Assembly (NCBI GenBank): GCA_029255685.2
Contig: CM055314.2
Coordinates: 5,350,399-5,414,398 of the forward strand
Length of the DNA stretch: 64,000 bases
Origin: Silene conica
Taxonomy: Eukaryota; Streptophyta; Magnoliopsida; Caryophyllales; Caryophyllaceae
Direction of reading: 5' to 3'
Numbering within the stretch: position 1 is the first letter of the stretch; every line of letters starts with the position of its first letter. The notes below the pieces were generated by a model. It saw nothing but the letters and a program-made list of their open reading frames with translations, searched no databases and had not been told where the DNA came from. Of the stretch, positions 45,076 to 57,893 are shown piece by piece. Both the position numbers and the translations under genes were made by a program.

Positions 45076-46618
45076 ATAGCTATCGATAATGGTTTTGCCT
45101 TAGGAAAGGCAACAAATGGAGCCAAAAATCGCAGACAACCGGAGTTGCTCGAGTCGTATTTCCGTTGTTCAAGGTACGGCCGAACCAGAAAGAAGATCGA
45201 TCCGGAGAAACCGGAGAATTCTAGTAAGAGAGGGTTTGTTTAGGATTCGAGCCGTGCAGGAGTACGCCCATTTTGAAGATGGGAAGCCGACGGTTGTTCG
45301 GTACACTCTTACTTCGAGTAACGGGGGATGTCACAACCACGAAGTAGCGACCTATAAAGATGGGGATAGACATTTTGCCGGCTTGGATGCCGAAGAGAAG
45401 GAATTCGTGAGGCAACAAGTCCGGGCATCGATTCCGCCGAGGGATATCAAGAACGGTCTTCATCAAAGAACCCCGGATAAACCCCAACCAACTAGCGGAC
45501 AAATTTACAGCGAGTCGAACAAGGTTCAGCGTGAGATGAGAGGAAGTAGGAATCCCGCTCAATAACTTTTGGTTGTGGCAGTTGCTGCTAATTATGTGGA
45601 GTGGCACGTATCAGATCCCGATTCGACGGAGTTAACTCATGTGTTTATGGCTCATCCAGAATCCGTCAAACTTTTTCGTGCTTACCCACATGTGGCTCTT
45701 ATCGACGCTACCTACAAGACCAACGTTTTGAAGATTGCACTTATTGAGATCGTTGGCGTGACACCGGTCGGATCCTCCTTCTTAATTGCCACCGTGCTCC
45801 TTCCGTCTGAAAATGATACATATTATGGGTGGATATTGCAGAGATTAGAGGAGCTACTTATGGGTTTACCTATGCCTACGCTTGTCACTGACCGAGAGTT
45901 GGGCTTGATCCGCGCTATTGAGTCCCTTTATCCGGACACTTCTCACATTTTGTGTCGTTGGCATTTGAACAAAGCCTTGGAGACAAGAGCAAATAACTCG
46001 AAGAAGATGGTGTTCTACAAAGACATGATAATGCACAGTAAAGAAAGCGGTTGGTACCGCGTGATCAATGCATCCACGCAAGCTGAGTTTGGGAGAGCAT
46101 GGGAAGCTTTTTCTGAACATTGGGTAGAGTTGGCTGGTTATGTGATGAGAACATGGGCTACCTACAAGAAGAAGTTCGTTCTTTGCTATACGAACAAATA
46201 CTTCCACCTCGGTAACACGGCCACTTCCCGGGTAGAGTCCTTTAATTCCCTCTTGAAGTCTTGGTTGAAGAGTCAAAACTTAAACCTTGACACTATGTGG
46301 ACTCGTATTCACTCCATGCTTGAAGCTCAACACTCGAAGATTCGACATGAGTTGGAGATATCGCGGAGCAAGCCTGTAAGTTCTGGTCAGTTATTCTCCT
46401 TATTGCGAGGAAATGTGTCTATCAAAGTCATTAGGTTAATGGAAGCTGAGATTGAGAGAGGGATGGAGCTGGGGAACGGGCTTGAAGAGCATTGTGGATG
46501 TGCGATACGGGTTATTCACGGGTTGCCTTGTGCTTGCATTGTGATTCTGATGCAAGCAAATGGTAGGAGGGTCCACCTTGAGGATGTGCACTTGTTTTGG
46601 AGGATGTTGGTGTACGAC
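45076..46618 (+). pseudogene. MULE transposase gene, central part (FAR1-like and MULE domains)
   Basis: Starts inside the Copia target duplication (IAIDNGFALGKATNG, then QPELLESYFRCSRYG). A frame change near 45233 leads to the second half of the FAR1-type zinc region (SSNGGCHNHEVATY), then EEKEFVRQQVRASIPPRDI. A TAA at 45563 sits between RGSRNPAQ and LLVVAVAANYV in the same frame. The MULE catalytic domain follows: ALIDATYKTNVLKIALIEIV (first Asp), PTLVTDRELGLIRAIES (second Asp), HILCRWHLNKALE and a downstream Glu-containing VESFNSLLKSW. The SWIM zinc finger CGCAIRVIHGLPCAC begins at ~46494. The Gypsy element cuts the frame after RMLVYD, in duplication ACGAC. Coding resumes at 56645 in the same frame. 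Confidence 0.88.
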
Positions 46619-48967
46619 TGTAACAACCCGTATATTCTTTTAGTTAGTTTATAGTATAGGCCTCGAGTCGTGTAATTAAACAAAGAAGAAAAATAAAAAT
46701 CCATGAACGCTAGTGTAATTGTGGGCTTGTAATCGTCCTTGTGGGATTCGATCTGGGGATCTAAGTCCTCTTATATTTTACGTGTAATGTGGTGTTAGTG
46801 AGGATCGATCTTATGACCTTCAGAGACTCACCTTTGGGCCTCGTTTTGCGTGCTTAAGTAGCAGCCCATGAACACGATTTCTGAACTCTGTCTAAACCTA
46901 GTGTCTGCCGTCATTTATATGGTGGCTCTACCTACCCTAAACCCTACTGAAACTCAAAAGAAATCACACCAAACCCTAGCCGCCACAGTAGAGAAGGAGA
47001 GGAACCCAGCCACGGTGGTTGTTGACCGGCGTAGGGTGGTTCGAATTGGTGAAAGATCTGGTATGTCCCCACCATTTCGTCATTTTCTGTTTTGCAGCGT
47101 GTTTTGTTGTCTGTTTAAGAAGGGTTTTAGGCATCTGGATCTTATTGTTTTTTTTATGGTTTTGAACTAAGTAGTATAAGGTTTGTATGTAGGCTATGGA
47201 TGGTGGGTCGATGGCTGTCGTCGTGTGTTTTTTTAAGGTGTTTGTTTTGGTGTCGGATCAAGGGTGGCAGAAATACGATAACAGGCACTTCAGATGCATT
47301 CTTTTGTAAATCGATTTTATTGTTAAGTCTATATGTTTTGATAAGGGTCTTTTCGTGTTGGGACAGGTGGTGGTAAGGGGTTACTCAGGGTGGTAGCCTC
47401 GAGGTCCAAGGGTGGTTGGTCGTGGTGTTTCAGGGGTGGTTGATGGAGTGGTTAGAAGAGTGTTTTACAATCTGTTTTTACTCTGTTTGTCTGCGTGTGT
47501 CACGGGGGTGTTGGGAGGTGATAATGTCGTGAACTAGGGGGAGGTTCGTACGATGTTGTTGCCAGATCTGGAGTCTGGAGTCCGGGGTTGCTGGTGGTGG
47601 TCGAGTCTAGTGTCGGTCAGGTCTGGGTTAACTTCGAATGGCAGTTGAAGTACCATGGTCAGGGGCAGTGAGTGAGAAACCAGGCCTGAACTGGGCCCTG
47701 GTTTGACTCGCTGGTGGCTGTCGAGTGGGTGGTTGGTGTTTGGGGAGGTAGCCGGTGGTTCTAGGGTCTAGCCAGGTGGTTGTCGGTGGTAGGGGGCTGG
47801 TGTTAGGCGGCTGTTCTAGGGGCTGTTTAGGGGTGTCGCGGTAAAGGGGGTCGTGGGCTGTTTCGTGTTAAGTTGTTAGGTTTTTCTTTTATTATTTTTA
47901 CTAATACTATTATTATTATTATTCTTATCTTTATTATTGTTACTATTATTAATATTATTAGTGTTATTAACATGTATGTTATTTATATACTTTCTATTTT
48001 GATATTGATTTTATTTATGGGTAATATATTTAGTAGTTATGGTGGAATATCTTATTTATGGCAATATCAATTTGGGTCTTAAATAAGGATTTGAATAATT
48101 CGAATTTCAAAATTAAAGCATCTTTTCTTGGAAGCTATTTATTTTTAGAAGTTACTATTTATAGAAAGTTACTATAAATGGAGTGTGAATACGTGTTACG
48201 TGGGTAGGAAGTTTATTAATTAAGTAATATACTTTTAGGTGGAAGTTTTCGTGTGGAGCACTTTTGAACGGTCGTGCGTTTTGCCATTTGCTTCTGCAAC
48301 TACAGGTAGGGGAAATACGATGCATATCGTAATGATTACTCAGTTGTTATTGATGATTCCCATGAATGTTTTATACTAATACTTGGTTGGTATATTATGA
48401 TATTTGATTATATATATTCTGTGATACGATATGAGATGAGGAGATAAAAGGGTCTATGTGGCGTGGAGATAAGGGTCTGTGTTTGGTGCGGAGAAAAAGG
48501 GTCTGTGTGGCGCGGAGATAAAGGGTCTGTGTTTGGTGCGGAGAAAAAGGGTCTGTGATTCGGAGTGGAGAAGTTCAACTTTCTATTTATAGTAATGTTG
48601 TTTATTTATATATAGTTTTCTCTACTCAACCTCGCGGTTGACCCTGTGTATTCGTGAACACCTGTGATGAACCAACTATTGGGGAGCAGAATTGATAGGT
48701 GGCTGAGACTAAGGGGGAGCTACGGGAGAAAGAGCTTGGATCCGGACTTGAATAGACGTCTAGATCACCTTAGTCAGTTTTATACGAGTTGTACTTTGCT
48801 TACGTTGTTAAGACCTTTTGATATGTAAGAACATGTTTGAGTTTAAAGTTAATTTAAAGTACTGTTTATCTTCCTTTGTATCTACTGCCTCGGGAAACCG
48901 AGATGGTAACACCTTTATTTATCTGAGGAGTCCTAGTTCAGGCCCTTAAATAAATGGTGGTGTTACA
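46619..48967 (+). repeat. Gypsy 5' LTR
   Basis: Begins TGTAACAACCCGTATATTC. Contains a GC-rich GGTGGT block, a T/A-rich block and a short tandem repeat of GGGTCTGTGT(TT)GG-GCGGAGA units at ~48445-48560. ORFs inside it (e.g. 46868-47170) recur identically in the other LTR and are not genes. Confidence 0.95.
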
Positions 48968-48970
48968 AAG

Positions 48971-48982
48971 TGGTATCAGAGC
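48971..48982 (+). other. Gypsy primer binding site
   Basis: TGGTATCAGAGC three bases after the 5' LTR, complementary to initiator tRNA-Met. Confidence 0.9.
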
Positions 48983-49518
48983 GAACGATCCTCAGGCCTA
49001 ACCTAATGAACCCAATGAATGTAGGAGAGTCTAAATAAAATGAACCCCGGGATAGGACTGTTAGGAGCACACTAAAGGGGAAGTATGAGTCTGGGGCCCC
49101 CTCACACCGAACCGTAGGCCCTATCAGTCTTACCCGGGAACCCAGAGTGCATATACGAGAGAAAAGGGTAGAATAGGAGGTGGTGAAAGTGATAGCATAC
49201 TGTGAAAAGTATATTATGAGAATTTTGAGCATAAGAAACTTTTGGAAAAGCCGGAAGGGGCATGAGCATGAATGAACCTTTATTTGTTTAAATAAAAGGT
49301 ATATCTTGTTGTGGTATGTTAAGTGATATGAAACATGCTAGTAATTCTTCTTTCATCATGTCTAGTGATATGCGGTTATGTGAACCCTGAGCCATGTTAT
49401 ATAAGAAAAACTACTCTATATGATAAGTGTTCATAGATTTTGAATGCTTAGGGAGCATAGCCCTAAACCAAATGGGTACCCATGTACATCGGGACTCATT
49501 CTTTTCTTGTTTTATAGT

Positions 49519-52500
49519 ATGCCTCCGCGAAGAGAGAATGCCGTTAACATCACCCAGGAGGAGGTGGACCGTTTGATAGCTGAAAATGAGGCCCTAAAGG
49601 CCAAACGAATGGACTCCGCGAAGATGAGCACAATTATCGCAAGACACCACCTTACCCAATTCACTGGGGAGGGGGAACCTCATCTGTTAGGAGCTTGGTG
49701 CCGGGAATTCGATAACCTGTTCGAGTTGCTGGATTGCCCTGAAGAATTGAAGGTAGACCAGGCTGCCCACTATCTGAGGGGTATGGCTGGAGATTGGTGG
49801 ACCACGAATAAGGGAGAGCTCCGGGAAGCAGCAACAGAGGGTGGATCCGCGTTTGTTCCGTGGGACGCATTCCAGGGGGTTCTGAACGAGGCGTTTCTAC
49901 CAGAATTCCAAAAGAGCAAGCTGAGGGAGGAGTTCGACTCATTCGCGATGTCGGAGGACATGACCGTAGAGGTTTACTACAGGAAATTCATCCAGCTGGT
50001 ACACTATGTGAGAGATATGGGATTGGACGATGCTATGCTAGCCATGAAGTTTGAGAGGGGATTATCAATCGCCATCAAAAAGAGACTGATTGCAGCTCCG
50101 CCCACCACAATCCGTGACATCTATTTACGGGCTGGGGCGGCGGAGAGGCTTTCGGATATGATCAAAAAGGACAAACAGTCCAAGTCAGAAAAGAGGAAAG
50201 CTGAAACAGTAGCTGGGGGTTCAGGATCGAAAAAGCAAAGTAATAATAAGTACAGTGGGTATTTCGGGAGTAGTGCCTCTGGGGGTGGAAGGAATCAGAG
50301 TGGGGGCAACTTCAGGAGTGGGGGTTCAGGCAGTGGCTCAGTGGGAGTGGTCTGTTTCGGCTGCGGGAAGATTGGGCACAAACAGGCAGTATGTCGTTCT
50401 TCTGGAGGGAATCAGTCCGGGGGTTATCGCACACCTACATCCGGATATCAGGGATCTCGCACGCAGTCCTATGGCAGCAGTGGCTATCGCACACCCATGA
50501 CAAACTATGGTGGGGGTGCGAAGTCTGGAGGCAGCAGCAACTACCAGAGGAACTACAACAACAACAATCAGAACCGTTCATATCAGAATCAGTACAATGG
50601 AGGTGGGAACAGCAACAAGACGGGGACGGCAGGAAATCAGCAGGCTGGGACATCTTCTGCCAACCAGAGTGGGGTCAAGTCCAGTGGCAAACTCTTTGCC
50701 ATGGGAAAGCAGGCCGCTCAAGAGGACGCTCATGTGGTTACTGGTACTTTTCTTGTGAACTCTAAACCTACTTTCGTACTTTTCGATTCCGGTGCCACCC
50801 ATTCTTTTGTGTCTAGAGACCATGTTAGAGTTTTGGGGCTTGAGAGGTTCGACTGGGTCGCAGACTCAGTGACCATACCTTCAGGAGAGTCAATAGCTTG
50901 TAATAGAGTCTATGGGAGTGTACCTATCAAAATCGGGGAAGCAATTTTCTATTGTGACCTCATAGAATTTCCGCTGGGAGGTTTTGAGGTGATCCTAGGG
51001 ATGGATTGGCTGGGGAAGTATAGGGCGTTTATCGACTGTCATCAAAAGAAAATTTCCTTGAAGGGACCCAAGGGAGTGAGGGTATCCTACAAGGGGTATA
51101 GAGTCAAACCAAAGATCAAATTCATATCTGTCAATACCCTGAAGTCTAGTTTACGGAAAGGAGAAAGCCTAATTTTGTGTCAAATGTGGGATTGTGAGGC
51201 TGAGACCCTCAAGACTAGTGAGATACCTGTGGTACGGGAGTTTGAGGGAGTTTTTCGAGACGACGTTCCAGGGTTACCGCCGAGGAGGGAAGTGGAATTT
51301 TCCATTGATCTCAAACCAGGAGCGGGACCAATATCTAAATCACCGTACCGTATGGGGCCGAAAGAAATGGAGGAGTTGAAGAAGCAATTGGATGAGCTAG
51401 CTGAGAAAGGGTTCATCCAACCCAGTGTGTCGCCCTGGGGAGCACCTGTTCTGTTTGTGAAGAAGAAGGATGGGAGTTTGAGGTTGTGTGTTGACTACCG
51501 AGAGCTGAACAATGTAACCATCAAGAACCGCTATCCTTTGCCAAGAATTGACGACTTGTTCGATCAGTTGAGTGGAGCTGGGGTTTTCTCCAAGATTGAT
51601 TTGAGATCCGGGTATCATCAATTGAGAATAAAGGATGAAGATATTCCGAAGACCGCTTTCCGAACGAGGTATGGCCACTATGAATTTGTGGTTATGCCCT
51701 TTGGATTGACTAATGCTCCAGCTGTGTTTATGGACTTGATGAATTGAGTCTTCAGCCCGTATCTCGACAAGTTCGTGGTGGTATTTATCGATGATATTCT
51801 GGTATATTCCAAGAATGCGGAGGAGCACGAAGATCATTTGAGGAAGGTACTACAGACTTTGGAAGAACATAAACTCAATGCTAAGTTGAGTAAGTGTGAA
51901 TTCTGGTTGGAGAAAGTGGCGTTTCTGGGGCATGTCATTTCCAAAGAGGGGGTATCTGTTGACCCTAGTAAAATTGAAGCTGTGACTAAGTGGCAAAGGC
52001 CGAAGAATGTGAGTGAGATCCGAAGTTTTCTGGGGTTAGCAGGTTATTACCGGAGATTCGTCAAAGACTTTTCGAGGATAGCAAAGCCGTTGACGTCGTT
52101 AATGAGGAAGGAGAACCGTTTTGTTTGGGATGAGAGTTGTGAGAAGGCATTCCTAACCCTTAAGGAACGTCTGACAACAGCTCCTATCCTTGCTTTGCCA
52201 GTAGGGAGTGATAACTTCGAAGTCTATACTGACGCTTCCAAGCATGGGTTGGGTTGTGTGCTAATGCAGAATGGGAGAGTGATCGCGTATGCTTCACGCC
52301 AGTTGAAGACTTATGAAGAGAATTATCCGACTCATGATTTGGAATTGGGCGCTGTGGTCTTTGCACTGAAATTGTGGCGTCACTACCTTTATGGGGCCAC
52401 TTTTAAGGTGTTTTCTGACCATAAGAGCCTGAAATATATCTACACCCAGAAGGAGTTGAACATGAGGCAGAGGAGGTGGATGAAGTTGATCGGAGATTAT

Positions 52501-54120
52501 GATATGCAGATTGTCTACCACGAAGGCAAGGCAAATGTGGTAGCTGACGCTCTCAGTAGGAAGTCAATGCATGCTTTGGATTGTGCCAGATCGAGAGGGA
52601 GGTTTTATGGTGAACTAAGAGAGATGGGAATATTCATGATCCGGAAATGGGACACACTTGGTGATTTGACAGTGGAGCCTGAGTTGTATGGGGAGATTTG
52701 GGGGTTACATCAGAACGATGAGAGAATCCAGAAGTGGCGTTTGATGGTGGAGAATGGAAATGGTGATGAGACATCCAAGTTCAGTATTCATACCGATGGT
52801 AGTTTGAGGTTCAGTGGGCGATGGTGTGTACCAAATGTTGAGGAGCTAAAGAAGAAGATCCTGACTGAAGCTCATGCTACTCCTTATTCTGTTCACCCAG
52901 GGGGTGATAAGCTGTATAAGGACCTTAAGAAGACGTTTTGGTGGCCGAGTATGAAGAAAGAGGTCGCAGAGTTTGTCTCAAGATGTTTGACTTGTCAGAG
53001 GGTGAAAGGGGAACATAAGAGACCTCAAGGGAAAGTTCAACCACTAGATGTGCCAGAGTGGAAGTGGGAGAATATTTCGATGGACTTTATTGTGGGTCTG
53101 CCTCGAACTCAGAGGGGCAACAACATGATTTGGGTGATCGTGGATCGTTTGACTAAGTCAGCTCACTTTATTCCGATGAAAGATACTTGGAGTAAAGCCG
53201 AGTTGGCTAAGTCGTATGTTCAGAATGTGGTCAAACTGCATGGTGTACCCAAAGACATTGTTTCTGATCGAGACTCGAGGTTTATATCCAGATTTTGGCA
53301 GGAGTTGCAGGCTGCTTTGGGTACCCAGCTGAAGATGAGTACAGCTTTCCATCCGGCTACCGATGGTCAGACTGAGAGGACAATTCAGACTCTCGAAGAT
53401 ATGTTGAGAGCTTGTGTACTTGAGTTCGGAGGATCTTGGGAGGATCGACTGGGGTTGATCGAGTTTTCTTATAATAACAGCTATCATGCAAGCATAGGCA
53501 TGGCCCCTTTCGAGGCGTTATACGGGAGGAAATGTCGAAGCCCTGTGTGTTGGGATGATCGAGCCGATGTTGTGACATTGGGGCCAGATATGATTCAGGA
53601 GATGGTCGAGCAGGTTCAGATTATTCGTCAGAGGATGAGGGCCGCTCAGGATCGACAGAAGAGCTATGCAGATCTGAAGAGGAATGATATTTCATTTGAG
53701 GTCGGAGAGAAAGTATTACTGAAAGTCTCTCCGATGAAGGGAGTGATGAGATTCGGCAAGCGTGGCAAACTGAGTCAGAAATTTATTGGACCATTTGAGA
53801 TTTTGGACAGAGTTGGAGAGGTGGCATATCGCTTAGCTTTACCTCCAACCCTATCCAAGGTCCATAATGTGTTCCATGTGTCTCAGTTGAGGAAATACGT
53901 AAGTGATCCATCACATGTACTTCAGCATGAGGTGATTGAGGTAGATGAGCAGTTGGCATACATTGAGACTCCGAGAGAGATTTTGGACAGGAAGGTACGG
54001 AAGACTCGTAATGGGGAAACATCCTTGGTGAAAGTCTTGTGGACAAATCATAATCAGGAGGAGGCTACGTGGGAGCCTGAGGCATCTATGCGGGAGCGTT
54101 ATCCACATTTGTTTGATTGA
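49519..54120 (+). pseudogene. Gypsy gag-pol polyprotein, one in-frame stop
   Basis: One frame of 1533 codons from ATG 49519 ([18 protein letters not shown]), broken only by a TGA at 51745-51747 (codon ~743) inside the RT. Gag core ~60-205; Ser/Gly/Asn-rich linker with knuckle [14 protein letters not shown] at ~279; protease [12 protein letters not shown] at ~422; RT with [26 protein letters not shown] and, after the stop, FIDDILVYS at ~755; RNase [14 protein letters not shown] at ~903, LSDHKS-like [10 protein letters not shown]; integrase zinc [11 protein letters not shown]...CLTCQRVK at ~1125 and D-D-E core ([25 protein letters not shown]); C-terminal chromodomain ~1460-1533 ([20 protein letters not shown]). 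Such integrase chromodomains are known to steer chromoviruses to modified chromatin. The stop is consistent with a single C-to-T change at a CpG-type arginine codon. The longer open frame before 49519 lies in the leader. Confidence 0.93.
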
Positions 54121-54277
54121 GGTAAGTTACGCGGACGTAACTTTTCTTTAAGGGGGGTGGAATGTAACATTCTGTGAGTTAATCAAAGTTTTATGGCATT
54201 TGCTTGGTGTCCCAAATTGTTCGAGTTGTTTGTTTCGTCACCTAAGTGCGGTAGAACTTCGGGACGAAGTTCCTTTT

Positions 54278-54290
54278 AAGGAGGGAAGAC
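54278..54290 (+). other. Gypsy polypurine tract
   Basis: AAGGAGGGAAGA immediately before the 3' LTR, the primer for plus-strand synthesis. A second purine run AAGGGGGGTGG lies ~130 bp upstream. Confidence 0.75.
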
Positions 54291-56639
54291 TGTAACAACC
54301 CGTATATTCTTTTAGTTAGTTTATAGTATAGGCCTCGAGTCGTGTAATTAAACAAAGAAGAAAAATAAAAATCCATGAACGCTAGTGTAATTGTGGGCTT
54401 GTAATCGTCCTTGTGGGATTCGATCTGGGGATCTAAGTCCTCTTATATTTTACGTGTAATGTGGTGTTAGTGAGGATCGATCTTATGACCTTCAGAGACT
54501 CACCTTTGGGCCTCGTTTTGCGTGCTTAAGTAGCAGCCCATGAACACGATTTCTGAACTCTGTCTAAACCTAGTGTCTGCCGTCATTTATATGGTGGCTC
54601 TACCTACCCTAAACCCTACTGAAAATCAAAAGAAATCACACCAAACCCTAGCCGCCACAGTAGAGAAGGAGAGGAACCCAGCCACGGTGGTTGTTGACCG
54701 GCGTAGGGTGGTTCGAATTGGTGAAAGATCTGGTATGTCCCCACCATTTCGTCATTTTCTGTTTTGCAGCGTGTTTTGTTGTCTGTTTAAGAAGGGTTTT
54801 AGGCATCTGGATCTTATTGTTTTTTTTATGGTTTTGAACTAAGTAGTATAAGGTTTGTATGTAGGCTATGGATGGTGGGTCGATGGCTGTCGTCGTGTGT
54901 TTTTTTAAGGTGTTTGTTTTGGTGTCGGATCAAGGGTGGCAGAAATACGATAACAGGCACTTCAGATGCATTCTTTTGTAAATCGATTTTATTGTTAAGT
55001 CTATATGTTTTGATAAGGGTCTTTGCGTGTTGGGACAGGTGGTGGTAAGGGGTTACTCAGGGTGGTAGCCTCGAGGTCCAAGGGTGGTTGGTCGTGGTGT
55101 TTCAGGGGTGGTTGATGGAGTGGTTAGAAGAGTGTTTTACAATATGTTTTTACTCTGTTTGTCTGCGTGTGTCACGGGGGTGTTGGGAGGTGATAATGTC
55201 GTGAACTAGGGGGAGGTTCGTACGATGTTGTTGCCAGATCTGGAGTCTGGAGTCCGGGGTTGCTGGTGGTGGTCGAGTCTAGTGTCGGTCAGGTCTGGGT
55301 TAACTTCGAATGGCAGTTGAAGTACCATGGTCAGGGGCAGTGAGTGAGAAACCAGGCCTGAACTGGGCCCTGGTTTGACTCGCTGGTGGCTGTCGAGTGG
55401 GTGGTTGGTGTTTGGGGAGGTAGCCGGTGGTTCTAGGGTCTAGCCAGGTGGTTGTCGGTGGTAGGGGGCTGGTGTTAGGCGGCTGTTCTAGGGGCTGTTT
55501 AGGGGTGTCGCGGTAAAGGGGGTCGTGGGCTGTTTCGTGTTAAGTTGTTAGGTTTTTCTTTTATTATTTTTACTAATACTATTATTATTATTATTCTTAT
55601 CTTTATTATTGTTACTATTATTAATATTATTAGTGTTATTAACATGTATGTTATTTATATACTTTCTATTTTGATATTGATTTTATTTATGGGTAATATA
55701 TTTAGTAGTTATGGTGGAATATCTTATTTATGGCAATATCAATTTGGGTCTTAAATAAGGATTTGAATAATTCGAATTTCAAAATTAAAGCATCTTTTCT
55801 TGGAAGCTATTTATTTTTAGAAGTTACTATTTATAGAAAGTTACTATAAATGGAGTGTGAATACGTGTTACGTGGGTAGGAAGTTTATTAATTAAGTAAT
55901 ATACTTTTAGGTGGAAGTTTTCGTGTGGAGCACTTTTGAACGGTCGTGCGTTTTGCCATTTGCTTCTGCAACTACAGGTAGGGGAAATACGATGCATATC
56001 GTAATGATTACTCAGTTGTTATTGATGATTCCCATGAATGTTTTATACTAATACTTGGTTGGTATATTATGATATTTGATTATATATATTCTGTGATACG
56101 ATATGAGATGAGGAGATAAAAGGGTCTGTGTGGCGTGGAGATAAGGGTCTGTGTTTGGTGCGGAGAAAAAGGGTCTGTGTGGCGCGGAGATAAAGGGTCT
56201 GTGTTTGGTGCGGAGAAAAAGGGTCTGTGATTCGGAGTGGAGAAGTTCAACTTTCTATTTATAGTAATGTTGTTTATTTATATATAGTTTTCTCTACTCA
56301 ACCTCGCGGTTGACCCTGTGTATTCGTGAACACCTGTGATGAACCAACTATTGGGGAGCAGAATTGACAGGTGGCTGAGACTAAGGGGGAGCTATGGGAG
56401 AAAGAGCTTGGATCCGGACCTGAATAGACGTCTAGATCACCTTAGTCAGTTTTATACGAGTTGTACTTTGCTTACGTTGTTAAGACCTTTTGATATGTAA
56501 GAACATGTTTGAGTTTAAAGTTAATTTAAAGTACTGTTTATCTTCCTTTGTATCTACTGCCTCGGGAAACCGAGATGGTAACACCTTTATTTATCTGAGG
56601 AGTCCTAGTTCAGGCCCTTAAATAAATGGTGGTGTTACA
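54291..56639 (+). repeat. Gypsy 3' LTR
   Basis: Same length as the 5' LTR (2349 bp), about 99.7% identical by eye. Confidence 0.95.
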
Positions 56640-57654
56640 ACGACAGTCCCGAGCAAAGGCCGAAGAGTGATGATGATGAGTTTGAGGCGCTTATAGAGCA
56701 AGCTAGAGGTGTTGACCCGGCGAAGAGACGGGTAATCATTGAGATACTTCGAGATGGTCTCCACCCAGCAGATGAGGATATTCGTCCACCTGAGGTTCGA
56801 GAAAACCCCAAGGGGAGACCGAGGGGTTCCACTACTCGGAACAAGTCCGCATTTGAGCATGCTGCCCGAAGGAAGGCCAAGACATCTTCTACCCCTGCGA
56901 CGACACATTCGGACAGTACGGTGAGTGATTTTGGTGATTGACCTATTGGTGCACCATTGGAGGTCGGTTACACCACGGACCTTTTTTTAGTTGGAGCAAA
57001 AGATGGGGGGTCCCCCAAGAGTTATGGCCGCACTTTGATGGTTGGGCTGATGTGGTTGCTGATGGTCATCGTGGTTATCGGGTGATATCGCATGCTGCCC
57101 GGGGTCGGCAGGAGGACCACTTAGTCATGAGAGTGTGGTGTCTTAGAGAGATTCATGCAAACGATGTGTACAAGATAGTGTTTGATGAGTGTCCTCGTAC
57201 GCCTCCGCTTTTGAGCAAATACCTTCATACATTGAGGGCTATCGAGTTTACCGGCAGAGGAGGTTGCAATGAACTTCATTGGATGTCCTCCGAATATTTG
57301 ACCGTATTTGCATCGTGGTTTAACTGGACTATCTTTTGTATCGGGCAGTGGGCGGGTGATGGAGTCAGGCAATGGAATTGTCATACATTCTTACCCCTGA
57401 GGGCCACGGGTCACGACTCGAGGCCGTACGGTGTCTTGTGGATCGTAAACTATCATTCCCATTGGATGGGATTGCATTGCAGTGACCCACCGAGCGAAGC
57501 ACCCATGCCACCGATCGATCTTTGTTGGGAGTGGACAAGAGAACCTGCGGTAGCACACTATGCTGATTTGTACACGTCAAACATCGAAAGATGGCATACG
57601 TTAATGGGAACAACACCTCGATCTTGGCGCCGAAGACAGCCTCCCCCGGTTTGA
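56640..57654 (+). pseudogene. MULE transposase gene, C-terminal part with OTU-like domain
   Basis: After the second ACGAC copy the frame continues DSPEQRPKSDDDEFEALIEQ to THSDST at 56920, where a donor-like ACG|GTGAGT occurs. An acceptor-like TTTTTTTAG lies at 56990, but this splice does not keep phase with the next frame, so splicing or a frameshift is unresolved. The next frame (to TGA at 57652) is an OTU-like cysteine protease domain of ~215 residues: GWADVVADGHRGYRVISHAA aligns with the OTU catalytic motif D-G-N-C-G-x-R, but Asn and the nucleophile Cys are His and Arg here. Later come HWMSSEYLTVFASWFNW and NYHSHWMGL with the candidate catalytic His. It is probably inactive as a protease. 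Confidence 0.75.
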
Positions 57655-57893
57655 TAATATATTTCGAGATTATGTTTTTTGTAGTTTAGTTTATTTCGTA
57701 TTATGTTTTATGTAGTTTAATTTGAATTGTTTATGTTGTAATATTGAAATGTAACGGTTACAATTTCAAAATGTTACCGTTATAATTTCAAAATGTTACC
57801 GTTATACTATGCCTTCATATAAATACTGGGTTTTATGTTCATTGTAATCGCAACAACAAACCTTAGTCACTACTAAAATTCAAAACTTTTAAG
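57655..57893. other. Spacer with AATGTTACCGTTAT repeats
   Basis: AT-rich. AAAATGTTACCGTTATA occurs twice in tandem and once inverted (TGTAACGGTTACA) at 57750-57810. It may be the 3' UTR of the transposase gene or the promoter of the next small ORF. Confidence 0.5.

Larger units (their letters stand above)
46619..56639 (+). mobile_element. Ty3/Gypsy chromovirus LTR retrotransposon (Tekay/Del-like)
   Basis: 10.0 kb with 2349 bp LTRs (46619-48967 and 54291-56639, TGTAACAACCCG to GTGTTACA) differing at only about seven sites. Target duplication ACGAC at 46614-46618 and 56640-56644. Primer site, a single gag-pol frame with a C-terminal chromodomain, and purine tract all present. The domain order PR-RT-RH-IN-chromodomain defines a chromovirus. 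The clade name is from general resemblance. It is the youngest insertion in the MULE complex. Confidence 0.95.

Noticed and set aside
46868..47170. 100-codon ORF repeated at 54540-54842
   Set aside because: Part of the Gypsy LTRs, hence duplicated; no coding evidence.
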